A stretch of 64,000 nt of DNA, from the NCBI GenBank assembly GCA_029008095.1, contig JAQXJB010000019.1:1-64000 (forward strand). The letters run 5' to 3'. Positions 17,450 to 24,735 of the stretch are shown here, piece after piece. The notes under the pieces are model-generated. The model was not told the DNA's origin. It saw only the letters and a program-made list of their open reading frames with translations, and made no database searches. This DNA comes from Clostridiales bacterium. Lineage in GTDB: Bacteria > Bacillota > Clostridia > Oscillospirales > Oscillospiraceae. Within the stretch, counting starts at the first letter, position 1, and each line of letters starts with the position of its first letter. A program made the position numbers and the translations under genes.

Positions 17450-17519
17450 AAGCTCCCCTGGGGGTTAATTTTTTAAGAATACAAGCAATTATTTTTAGAA
17501 TTATCCCCCTGGGGAGCTT
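17450..17519. promoter_or_regulatory. Paired CsoR-type operators in a divergent promoter region
   Basis: Two 20-bp arms (17450-17469 and 17500-17519) are inverted copies with two mismatches. Each contains a G/C-tract core, CCCCTGGGGG (17455-17464) and CCCCCTGGGG (17505-17514), like known CsoR/RcnR sites. The 30-bp AT-rich spacer could hold promoters for both directions. Confidence 0.7.
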
Positions 17520-17601
17520 GTTCGCTGGCAAAAAACAAAGTAAATTATCCACAGGCATTCCTCATGAACAACCGTGCGCCGTACTGGAAAGGAGTCGCTT
17601 C

Positions 17602-18045
17602 ATGCATACAAAAGGCTTTAATCCGTGGAAAAATATGGACGAGTTTAATCCAAAACAGTTTGCTGACAAAAGCAGTGAACTGGTGCAGTGGCCAATCAAG
17701 CTTTGGAAGGCTCCCATTGTATCGCCGTATTACCATCATGCCCATTTGCTGGTTGCGGCTGATTGCAGTGCCTTTGCATATCTGGGATTCCATGATATGT
17801 ATGCCAAGGGCAAGGTCACCTTGATCTGCTGCATGGAAACGGACTTTGATGTTATGAGCAAACTCAGTCAAATTCTTCTGCATAACACAATCAAGAGTGT
17901 AACTGTAGTGAAAACTGACAAAGAGTGTTGCGGGGATTTAACATTGGCGGTTATGCAGGCAGTAAAGTCCAGTCGACTTCCTGTCCCGGTGCAGGTATCC
18001 ACAATATTTATTGATGCCGAAGATGTGTCGGAAGATGCGGAGTGA
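17602..18045 (+). CDS. Conserved protein resembling the C-terminal domain of clostridial 4Fe-4S double-cluster proteins
   Basis: A 147-residue cytoplasmic protein. The pattern PIVSPYYHHAHLLVAADCSA, LICCMETD and KSVTVVKTDKECCGDL resembles, from memory, the region following the ferredoxin domain in clostridial iron-sulfur proteins. Here it stands alone, with no CxxCxxCxxxC ferredoxin motif. Cys in AADC, LICC and ECCG could still bind a metal or cluster. It is divergent from the CsoR operon and shares its operator region, so it may respond to the same metal. ATG 17602 follows AAAGGAG; the longer frame from 17518 starts inside the operator. Confidence 0.65.
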   Translation: MHTKGFNPWKNMDEFNPKQFADKSSELVQWPIKLWKAPIVSPYYHHAHLLVAADCSAFAYLGFHDMYAKGKVTLICCMETDFDVMSKLSQILLHNTIKSVTVVKTDKECCGDLTLAVMQAVKSSRLPVPVQVSTIFIDAEDVSEDAE

Positions 18046-18148
18046 TTTTGTGAAAATTGCCATGAAATAATATCCCCCGCCCCCGCTTCAATGACACACG
18101 CAAAGCTGTTATACTAAATGCAAATGAATGCGAAAAGGAGGAAGTTCT

Positions 18149-18298
18149 GTGGGAGAAAAAGAACTGAGCAAGAATACAGAAAAAGAAGAAAAATTGCTCC
18201 AACTAATTCGCGAGCTAAAATTCGGCGAGATCCACATTTATGTTGCTGATGGTCAGCCAGTACGCGCAGAAGAAATCAAAAGAAGCGTGAAGTTTTAA
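18149..18298 (+). CDS. YezD-like DUF2292 small protein
   Basis: A 49-residue protein starting at GTG 18149 after AAAGGAGGAAGTTCT. The core LLQLIRELKFGEIHIYV followed by DGQPVRAEE is the DUF2292/YezD pattern. Its function is unknown; relatives often lie beside metal- or sulfur-related genes. It precedes the uptake operon. Confidence 0.75.
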   Translation: MGEKELSKNTEKEEKLLQLIRELKFGEIHIYVADGQPVRAEEIKRSVKF

Positions 18299-18328
18299 TC
18301 GAATATCGTAAGTACCGACTGAACAACA

Positions 18329-18379
18329 GCAGGTCATATATCCACACACGATAGGTGGAGTATGAGCCTGCATTTTTTT
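18329..18379 (+). terminator. Attenuator-like terminator with an internal stem
   Basis: GCAGGTCATA (18329-18338) pairs with TATGAGCCTGC (18361-18371), with a bulge and an inner CCAC/GTGG stem, followed by ATTTTTTT. It separates the YezD-like gene from the methyltransferase and could attenuate the operon. Confidence 0.7.
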
Positions 18380-18420
18380 ATTCCAAAATGCAACATTAGA
18401 AATTTAAAGGAGACAAAAAA

Positions 18421-19230
18421 GTGGACCTTGCATATATCGAGAAACAGTGGGTCAACAACATGAATGTTGACATAGCATCGAGCATAAGTGCTTGGGACAG
18501 TGTAGCAGAGGATTATGTATATGATGATACTGTTCGTTTAGAGAGTAATCCTTTTCTGCTTTATTTGCAGGAGAAAGTGCCTTTATCAAAGAGCATGACG
18601 GTGCTTGATGTGGGCTGTGGTGCCGGAGCTTACTCCATAGCGCTTGCCGAAAAAGTACAAAAAGCAGTAGGGGTGGACTATTCGCCTAAAATGATTGAAG
18701 CGGCAGAAAGAACCTCTGCGCAGCTTGGGGTCACAAATGCAACATTTATGGTGCGGGATTGGTATGACTGCAGAGATCATAGCTTTGACGGAAAATTCGA
18801 TTTGGTTTTCGCCCATACAACACCTGCAATCGCCGATTATGGAACCTTTGTAAAGATGATCCATGCAACCAAATGGTTTGGTCTGCTGTGCAAACCGGCT
18901 CGTAGAACAGATGAGGTCTTTGACCAAATTCGGCAGATTGCGGGAATCAAAACAAAGAGTGACGATGCGTCTGTGGCATTTGCGTTTGATACATTGTGGG
19001 GGCATGGCTTTGATCCGGAGATTTCTTATCAAGAGACTGTCTGGAAATCCTCGAAAACCATTGCAGAAGCAGAAAAGTGGTATTTAGGCAGACTGAAAGG
19101 CTCCAATCAGCTTGATGAAAAGACCGAAAAGAACATTAAGGAATTTTTGCAGAATATCAGCAAAGATGGCATCGTGGAAGAAACAACTTGTACTACGCTT
19201 GTCAACCTGTTTTGGGAGGTGCCGCAATGA
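18421..19230 (+). CDS. SAM-dependent class I methyltransferase
   Basis: A 269-residue soluble protein with a Rossmann-type methyltransferase domain. Motif I is VLDVGCGAGAYS (residues ~61-72), the acidic end of beta-2 is VGVDYSPKMI, and motif IV lies around FDLVFAHTTPAI. The substrate is unknown. It begins an operon with a flavodoxin, an ABC importer and an FmdE-like protein, so it may modify a metal chelator, a corrinoid or an imported compound. Start is GTG 18421 after AAAGGAG; the stop overlaps the flavodoxin start (ATGA). Confidence 0.82.
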   Translation: MDLAYIEKQWVNNMNVDIASSISAWDSVAEDYVYDDTVRLESNPFLLYLQEKVPLSKSMTVLDVGCGAGAYSIALAEKVQKAVGVDYSPKMIEAAERTSAQLGVTNATFMVRDWYDCRDHSFDGKFDLVFAHTTPAIADYGTFVKMIHATKWFGLLCKPARRTDEVFDQIRQIAGIKTKSDDASVAFAFDTLWGHGFDPEISYQETVWKSSKTIAEAEKWYLGRLKGSNQLDEKTEKNIKEFLQNISKDGIVEETTCTTLVNLFWEVPQ

Positions 19231-19727
19231 AGATCAGTATTATCATTTACAGCGAAACGGGAAACACCGAGACTGCAGCCGGATATATCGCAGCAGGTGC
19301 GACCGGCGTGCCGGATACCGAAGTGAAATGCTTCAATATTAAAGATGAAGAAAATTGGGATGTAGATTTTATCAGGGAAAGTAAAGCGGTAGTCTTCGGC
19401 ACCCCTACATACTACGCTAATATGTGCTGGCAGATGAAGAAATGGTTCGATACCCGTGGGGCACAGTATGGATTCGGCGGGAAGATCGGTTCTGCGTTTG
19501 CAACGGAGAACAGTCCTAACGGCGGTGGTGCGGAATTGGCTATCATGACCATTTATAACCATCTGCTCGTCTACGGTATGCTGGTTTATTCCTCCGGAAT
19601 TGATTACGGCAGACCTCCGATACACATCGGCCCAACTCTCGTACGGGAGAGAATGAGCGAGCACGAAGCTAACTGTCGCCTTTTCGGTCAGCGAATTGCG
19701 ACAAAGATACACGAATTATTTGCATAA
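19227..19727 (+). CDS. Flavodoxin-family protein
   Basis: A 166-residue FMN protein. The phosphate-binding loop SETGNTETAA is at residues 9-18, followed by the flavin loops GTPTYYANMCWQMKKW and ATENSPNGGG. It probably delivers electrons for reductive metal release or for an enzyme in the same operon. It is coupled to the methyltransferase by an ATGA overlap. An iron-box-like palindrome follows the stop, before the ABC genes. Confidence 0.85.
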   Translation: MKISIIIYSETGNTETAAGYIAAGATGVPDTEVKCFNIKDEENWDVDFIRESKAVVFGTPTYYANMCWQMKKWFDTRGAQYGFGGKIGSAFATENSPNGGGAELAIMTIYNHLLVYGMLVYSSGIDYGRPPIHIGPTLVRERMSEHEANCRLFGQRIATKIHELFA

Positions 19728-19734
19728 CAGGACA

Positions 19735-19753
19735 AATTTAGGTTCACCTAATT
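19735..19753 (+). promoter_or_regulatory. DtxR/IdeR-like operator (iron box)
   Basis: The palindrome AATTTAGGTTCACCTAATT matches the TTAGGnnnnCCTAA form of DtxR-family sites. It lies ~35 bases before the solute-binding protein start and suggests iron-dependent repression of the ABC importer. Confidence 0.7.
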
Positions 19754-19786
19754 AAGTCATAAAACCAAAACAGAAAGGAAATTACC

Positions 19787-20953
19787 ATGAAAAAACTGAT
19801 TGCACTGCTGCTGGCTATGACCATGCTGTTTGCTATGGCGGCTTGCGGCGCAAAAACCGAAACTCCTGTTCAGATCTCCAAGGAACCTACTTCTTCCGGA
19901 CAGTCTTCTGAAAACAAGGAGCCTTCAAATACCGATGAACCCACAACCCGTATCGTAACAGATGCATTGGGTCGTGAAGTTGAGATTCCCGCTAAGGTAG
20001 AAACCATCGTTCCCCTTGGCAATACCCCCAGAATGATCTCTTATCTTGGACTGGCAGATATGGCTGTTGGTATCGAGGAATGCGAAATCGCATCCAGCCC
20101 CATTCAGGCGTATGCTTATCCTCACGCAGAAAAATGGAGCACATTGCCCAACTGCGGCACCAATTCCATGGGTGAGACTGCTTATTACCCCGAGCAGATT
20201 ATGATTGCTAATCCTGATGTTATTCTTACTACCGACAACTCTGATGTTGCGGATAATCTGCAGACACAAACCGGTATCCCCGTTGTATGCGTGTATCAGG
20301 GCACTCTTTTCGGAGATGATTACGATCAGTCCCTGCGTATTCTCGCAGACGTATGCGGCGTTAGTGACAGAGCTGAAGCTCTTATCAAGTTCATCGATGA
20401 TAGTTTGATCGACCTGGCAGAACGCGCAGCTACCGTGTCTGATGAAGGCAAGCCCACTGTTCTGGGTGCTGGAGCAACCTTCAAGGGCAGCCACAGCATC
20501 GATGGTGTTTACACGAATTACTCTGTCTTTGAAGTTCTTGCAGCCAATGACGTAGCCGAAGAAATCGCCGGTCAGGGTGGATCCAGCGGTGTAATGGTCG
20601 ATCGCGAACAGATTTTGACATGGGATCCCGAAATTATTTTCTTTGATTCCGGCAGCATGGGCCTTATTAACACCGATTACGCGGATAATCCCGCTTACTT
20701 TGAGCAGCTTCAGGCAGTTCAGAACGGCAACCTCTATCAGTGGCCCAACTCTACCTGGCATTGGTCTAATGTTGAGATTCCTCTGGTCAGTGCATATTAC
20801 GTTGGCACTCTGCTCTATCCCGATGCTTTTGCGGATGTTGATTTTGAAGCAAAGGCAAGCGAGATTTTTGAGATGTTCCTCGGCGAACCCGACTATCTCA
20901 ACGTTTTGAAGGATGCCGGTGCCGGATACGGCAAGGTCACTCTTGGAGAATAA
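19787..20953 (+). CDS. ABC transporter substrate-binding lipoprotein, FecB/BtuF-type
   Basis: A 388-residue lipoprotein. The signal peptide ends in the lipobox AMAAC (Cys20), followed by a Ser/Thr/Glu linker. The receptor domain begins TRIVTDALGREVEIPAKVETIVPLG, typical of helical-backbone metal, siderophore and corrinoid receptors, and includes the hinge region AYYPEQIMIANPDVILTT. It would bind a metal complex outside the membrane and pass it to the permease encoded 3 bases downstream. The iron box upstream favours an iron chelate; a corrinoid or other metal complex is possible. Confidence 0.88.
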   Translation: MKKLIALLLAMTMLFAMAACGAKTETPVQISKEPTSSGQSSENKEPSNTDEPTTRIVTDALGREVEIPAKVETIVPLGNTPRMISYLGLADMAVGIEECEIASSPIQAYAYPHAEKWSTLPNCGTNSMGETAYYPEQIMIANPDVILTTDNSDVADNLQTQTGIPVVCVYQGTLFGDDYDQSLRILADVCGVSDRAEALIKFIDDSLIDLAERAATVSDEGKPTVLGAGATFKGSHSIDGVYTNYSVFEVLAANDVAEEIAGQGGSSGVMVDREQILTWDPEIIFFDSGSMGLINTDYADNPAYFEQLQAVQNGNLYQWPNSTWHWSNVEIPLVSAYYVGTLLYPDAFADVDFEAKASEIFEMFLGEPDYLNVLKDAGAGYGKVTLGE

Positions 20954-20956
20954 CTC

Positions 20957-22039
20957 GTGAAAAAGGATAAGAACAACGGCGGATTGCAGGTATACAACCA
21001 ATACCTGCGCCGCAAAAGACTTGCCCTTATTATTGTGGCAGTTATAACTCTTGCGGCTGCACTGTACTCTATCGGAGTGGGTTCCATTCAGATATCCTTA
21101 CTCGATATCTTTAAGGTCTTGGGCGGCGGTGGTGAAAAAATGTACCGCACGGCCATTATGAACATACGCTTGCCGAGAGCAGTCACTGCGATCCTTGTTG
21201 GTGCTGCACTGGCGGCAGCCGGTGCGGTAATGCAATGTGTACTGCGTAACCCGCTGGCATCCGCGTCCTCATTGGGTGTTTCTCAGGGAGCGGCGTTCGG
21301 AGCGGCTCTTGGAATAGTAGTTTTCGGAGGCGGCGTGGTCAACTCAGCTAATGCAACCACAGCGATTACTATCAACAATCCTTACATCGTCACCCTGTGT
21401 GCCTTTGTGTTCGGAATGATTTCTACCGTTGTGGTGGTTGGTATTTCTCAGTTCAAGAAAAATATCGGACCCAGCGGACTGATCCTTGCAGGTACTGCAC
21501 TCAGCTCGCTGTTCAGCGGCGCAAGTACCATTCTTCAGTACTTCGCAGACGATACAAAGCTGGGAGCTATCGTATTTTGGACGTTTGGTAATCTTGGAAG
21601 CACAAACTGGCGTGAACTCTTGATCCTGTTTGCTGTGTTTTTGCTATCCGGTATCTATTTCATGTTTAATCGCTGGAATTATAACGCAATGGAGAGCGGT
21701 GCCGATACCGCAAAGAGTCTTGGTGTAAACACTCGCTCTGTAATGCTGGTCAGCATGGGAATTTGCTCTTTGTTGGCTGCGGTTGCTGTATCTTTTGTAG
21801 GCATTATCAGCTTTGTGGGACTGGTTGCGCCCCACATCATGCGCAGATTTGTGGGTAATGATTATCGCTACTTGATTCCCGGTTCTGCAATTGCCGGTGC
21901 AGTGCTGCTCGTCTTGGCTGACCTCGTCAGCAGAACCGTTATGGCACCTGTCATTCTTCCCATCGGAGCACTTACATCCTTCCTTGGCGCACCCATGTTC
22001 TTGTTCCTGCTGTTCAAGGGGGTGAAGCATAATGGTTGA
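20957..22039 (+). CDS. FecCD-type ABC transporter permease
   Basis: A 360-residue permease with about ten membrane segments. It has the FecCD signatures RLPRAVTAILVGAALAAAGAVMQ near residue 75, NPLASASSLGVSQGA, and the conserved C-terminal FVGLVAPHIMRRFVG, part of the ATPase-coupling region. It imports the ligand of the preceding lipoprotein. Start is annotated at 20957 (GTG), 3 bases after the lipoprotein stop. The stop overlaps the ATPase gene by 8 bases. Confidence 0.9.
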   Translation: MKKDKNNGGLQVYNQYLRRKRLALIIVAVITLAAALYSIGVGSIQISLLDIFKVLGGGGEKMYRTAIMNIRLPRAVTAILVGAALAAAGAVMQCVLRNPLASASSLGVSQGAAFGAALGIVVFGGGVVNSANATTAITINNPYIVTLCAFVFGMISTVVVVGISQFKKNIGPSGLILAGTALSSLFSGASTILQYFADDTKLGAIVFWTFGNLGSTNWRELLILFAVFLLSGIYFMFNRWNYNAMESGADTAKSLGVNTRSVMLVSMGICSLLAAVAVSFVGIISFVGLVAPHIMRRFVGNDYRYLIPGSAIAGAVLLVLADLVSRTVMAPVILPIGALTSFLGAPMFLFLLFKGVKHNG

Positions 22040-22817
22040 AATTAAAAATATCTCTTACGCCTATAGCTCGGCAGCCGGTAAAGTGCTGGATAGAGTGAGT
22101 TTTTCCATGAACAAAAGCGAATGTCTGGCTATTCTTGGAAATAACGGTGCCGGTAAGAGTACACTGCTCAAATGTATTGACAGAATTCACCCTACTAAAG
22201 ATGCGTCTGTTACTGTGGACGGCAAAGATATATTTACTATGTCCAATCGAGAAATGGCGCAGCAGGTAGCCTTTGTACCGCAAAATACGACCGCGGTGAA
22301 TATGACCGTGTTTGACACCGTTTTGCTGGGCAGAAAGCCATATATCAAGTGGGATGTTACCGAAGAAGACAGGCAAATAGCCATGGATATTATCCGTAGA
22401 ATGGACTTGGAAAAGTACGTTCTCCGCAATGTTTCGGAGCTTTCCGGTGGTGAGGCGCAGAAGGTAATGCTGGCGCGTGCCTTGGCACAGCAACCGAAGC
22501 TTCTGCTTTTGGATGAACCAACCAGTAATCTTGATCCCCGCAATCAGCATGAAGTCATGCATACGGTTCGCAAGATTGCTCAGGAAAACAATATCTGCGT
22601 TATTACTATTCTGCACGATCTTAATTTGGCAATCCGCTACTGTGACCGTTTTCTATTTCTTAAGGATGCAGGTGTATATGCATGCGGTGGATTGGAAGTT
22701 ATGACACCGGAAAACATTGAAGCAGTTTATGAAATGCACGTACACTTGGAAACTTATATGGATATTCCGGTGATCATTCCGTTCCCGGACATTAAACCAA
22801 CTATGGAGGGTAAATAA
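22032..22817 (+). CDS. ABC transporter ATPase, FepC/BtuD-type
   Basis: A 261-residue ATPase. Walker A is GNNGAGKST (residues ~36-44), the Q-loop lies around VAFVPQNTT, the signature is LSGGEAQKVMLARAL, Walker B is LLLLDEPTSNLD, and the switch His is in ILHDLNLAIRY. It powers the FecCD-type permease whose gene it overlaps. It ends 2 bases before the FmdE-like gene, so the four genes form one transcription unit. Confidence 0.93.
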   Translation: MVEIKNISYAYSSAAGKVLDRVSFSMNKSECLAILGNNGAGKSTLLKCIDRIHPTKDASVTVDGKDIFTMSNREMAQQVAFVPQNTTAVNMTVFDTVLLGRKPYIKWDVTEEDRQIAMDIIRRMDLEKYVLRNVSELSGGEAQKVMLARALAQQPKLLLLDEPTSNLDPRNQHEVMHTVRKIAQENNICVITILHDLNLAIRYCDRFLFLKDAGVYACGGLEVMTPENIEAVYEMHVHLETYMDIPVIIPFPDIKPTMEGK

Positions 22818-22819
22818 TT

Positions 22820-23350
22820 ATGGATAAAAAAGTACTTTGGGAAAAAGCTGCCGCATTTCATGGTCATGTCTGTCCCGGTCTGACCATCGGTTACCGCGCT
22901 GCACTGTATGCCATCGATCTGCTGGGACTGACCTTCTCTGATGATGAACAGGTAGTTTGCATCTCCGAGAACGATGCTTGCGGCTGTGACGCAATTCAGG
23001 TAATTCTTGGCTGCAGCATCGGCAAGGGCAATTTGCTGTTCCACATGACAGGCAAGCAGGCGTTTTCTTTCTATAACCGCACGACCGGCAAGTCTGTGCG
23101 TCTGGTTCTGAATAAGCCCATCGAAGAAATGACCCGTGAACAGTCCTTCAACTACTATCATGAGTGCAAGCAGGAGGATATGTTTACGGTTAAGGAAACC
23201 AAAATTGCACTTCCTGAGCAGGCCCGACTGTTTGATTCCTATGTTTGCGAATGCTGCGGCGAAACCGCCGGTGCAAACTGGATCCGTCTGGCTGGCGGTA
23301 AGAAACTTTGTGTGGATTGCTATTCCCAATACGATCGTTTCAATGTCTAA
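22820..23350 (+). CDS. FmdE-family protein
   Basis: A 176-residue protein of the FmdE (formylmethanofuran dehydrogenase subunit E-like) family. The N-terminal domain contains HGHVCPGLTIGYRAA, then ENDACGCDAIQV and GKGNL, with Cys and His residues suited to metal binding. The C-terminal part has a zinc-ribbon pair, CECCGE and CVDC. Stand-alone FmdE proteins in bacteria have no settled function and often lie with metal or corrinoid uptake genes. Here it is the last gene of an iron-box-preceded ABC operon, so it may accept or sense the imported metal complex. Confidence 0.87.
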   Translation: MDKKVLWEKAAAFHGHVCPGLTIGYRAALYAIDLLGLTFSDDEQVVCISENDACGCDAIQVILGCSIGKGNLLFHMTGKQAFSFYNRTTGKSVRLVLNKPIEEMTREQSFNYYHECKQEDMFTVKETKIALPEQARLFDSYVCECCGETAGANWIRLAGGKKLCVDCYSQYDRFNV

Positions 23351-23355
23351 ATGAT

Positions 23356-23396
23356 AAGGGCCACAGGCTTCCTCACTTGGTAGTCCGTGGCCTTTA
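23356..23396 (+). terminator. Terminator after the uptake operon
   Basis: AAGGGCCAC (23356-23364) pairs with GTGGCCTTT (23387-23395) with one wobble pair, just after the FmdE stop. Confidence 0.6.
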
Positions 23397-23565
23397 TCTG
23401 CGTTAAGCCGCCTATCACAATTTCCCAGCAATAATAACCTCTGAGTGAATTGAACGGTACGGTGCCGAACTGGAAATGATCTTTTAGTATACTTTTTCTA
23501 TGGACATGATATAGCTATTCCATATCTTCTGTGGTACTGTGTTTTCCTAATGGGAGGCGAAGCAC

Positions 23566-23847
23566 ATGAACGAACTGCTGAAAGCACTATACGACAGCTT
23601 CTATGAAAATCTTCCCGCAATGCAGCTCAAAGCCGAGATCGAGCACTGCCATCAGAAACTCATCGAAAAACTGGACAAACCAGAGAGAAAACTGGTTTTG
23701 CAGATCATTGACTGCAAAGACCAAATTGCTGAGGATCTGTCTATCGACAGCTTTATCGCCGGTTTCCGAGTGGCAATGCGACTGAACCAAGAACTAAATA
23801 TCTACGAAAAAGGGCACCCTCTTCCAACGAGCGATTTCGTTGAATAG
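23566..23847 (+). CDS. Small mobile-element protein, DUF6809-like
   Basis: A 93-residue, largely helical, acidic protein (LLKALYDSFYENLPAM, then DCKDQIAEDLSIDSFIAGFRVAMRL). Similar small proteins are frequent in Firmicutes integrative elements, and the DUF6809 assignment is from memory of that pattern. Its function is unknown. ATG follows GGGAGGCGAAGCAC. The end of the gene lies in a bidirectional terminator shared with the convergent gene. Confidence 0.65.
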   Translation: MNELLKALYDSFYENLPAMQLKAEIEHCHQKLIEKLDKPERKLVLQIIDCKDQIAEDLSIDSFIAGFRVAMRLNQELNIYEKGHPLPTSDFVE

Positions 23848-23858
23848 AGGGTGCTCTT
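23810..23858. terminator. Bidirectional terminator between convergent genes
   Basis: AGGGCACCCTCTT is repeated in inverted form as AGAGGGTGCTCTT around the end of the 93-residue gene, just before the end of the minus-strand gene. Confidence 0.75.
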
Positions 23859-23859
23859 G

Positions 23860-24735
23860 TCATATCTGGGGCAAATACGCAGGCTTCACCAGATAGCGGC
23901 TAACGCCGTAGCCGGAGTCGCTGCGCTCAAAGACTTCCGCTGGTAGCTTGGGCAGATACTTCCGTCCAAAAGAGGTGCCAAAGTATGCTTCAAAATTGGT
24001 CACTGGCAGGGCGACCCATTCCGTGCCGTCCTGTCGGTTGGCCATATAATAGAGGATCAGTGTTGTTATCACGTCCAGTGGGATATCCCTGGGCGTGACG
24101 GCGCTGACCTTTTCAATAAAAGCCGCAGGCAGCTCACTCTCTGCATGTCTCAGCGGCCCCAACTCCAGAGCATCAGCAATAACATCGTCGAAGCGAAGCA
24201 CCCAGGCACCCTTGGTCTTTTCTGAAAACAGCGGGACTTGGAATTGTATCACCTTATTCCGCCACGCCGCATCGAACTTTGCTTCTATGACTTTAGCCTT
24301 TGGCTCTACTGTTTTGCGTACTCTGCCCGGATCGTCCAACACAAACTGAGCAAGCCGGTGAACATGGCGGTGAAACCATCCGCTTCCTTCCGCATCTACC
24401 AGCTCAGGAAACAGCTCATGCAGCGCTTCAAAATGACTCTTATCCGGCCGCTCCTTTTTCGGAGCGGCTTTTTTGCTTTCCGGCACACTGCACCAGGCGC
24501 ACAGAGCCTTGCGAACATAGTCCAACCGCTCCCTCGGGTCGCCATCAAGGAGTTTTCCATCCCTATCATGGTACATATAGCCGCGGGCAATGATGGTTAG
24601 CACGCGAGGCAGGCCCTCAAACTCCAGAATGTTTTTGAAGGTGAATCTGCCCATGTAGGAAGTATCCTTGCTCTTGTTTCCCGTGTAGGTCACAGTCCCG
24701 GTGTAGTCCAGAAACTCCTGCCACTCATTCAGCAT
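23860..24735 (-). CDS. Unknown protein coupled to the RNA-polymerase-like gene
   Basis: A 291-residue soluble protein that I do not recognise. It is rich in Trp and charged residues. The central part, HRLAQFVLDDPGRVRKTVE and following, is helical; the C-terminal part contains NFEAYFGTSFGRKYLPKLPAE. No catalytic motif, membrane span or Cys cluster is evident. ATG 24735 follows TGGAGGTACGCC and overlaps the end of the upstream polymerase-like gene by 11 bases, so the two are translationally coupled and probably work together. Confidence 0.65.
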   Translation of the reverse strand: MLNEWQEFLDYTGTVTYTGNKSKDTSYMGRFTFKNILEFEGLPRVLTIIARGYMYHDRDGKLLDGDPRERLDYVRKALCAWCSVPESKKAAPKKERPDKSHFEALHELFPELVDAEGSGWFHRHVHRLAQFVLDDPGRVRKTVEPKAKVIEAKFDAAWRNKVIQFQVPLFSEKTKGAWVLRFDDVIADALELGPLRHAESELPAAFIEKVSAVTPRDIPLDVITTLILYYMANRQDGTEWVALPVTNFEAYFGTSFGRKYLPKLPAEVFERSDSGYGVSRYLVKPAYLPQI

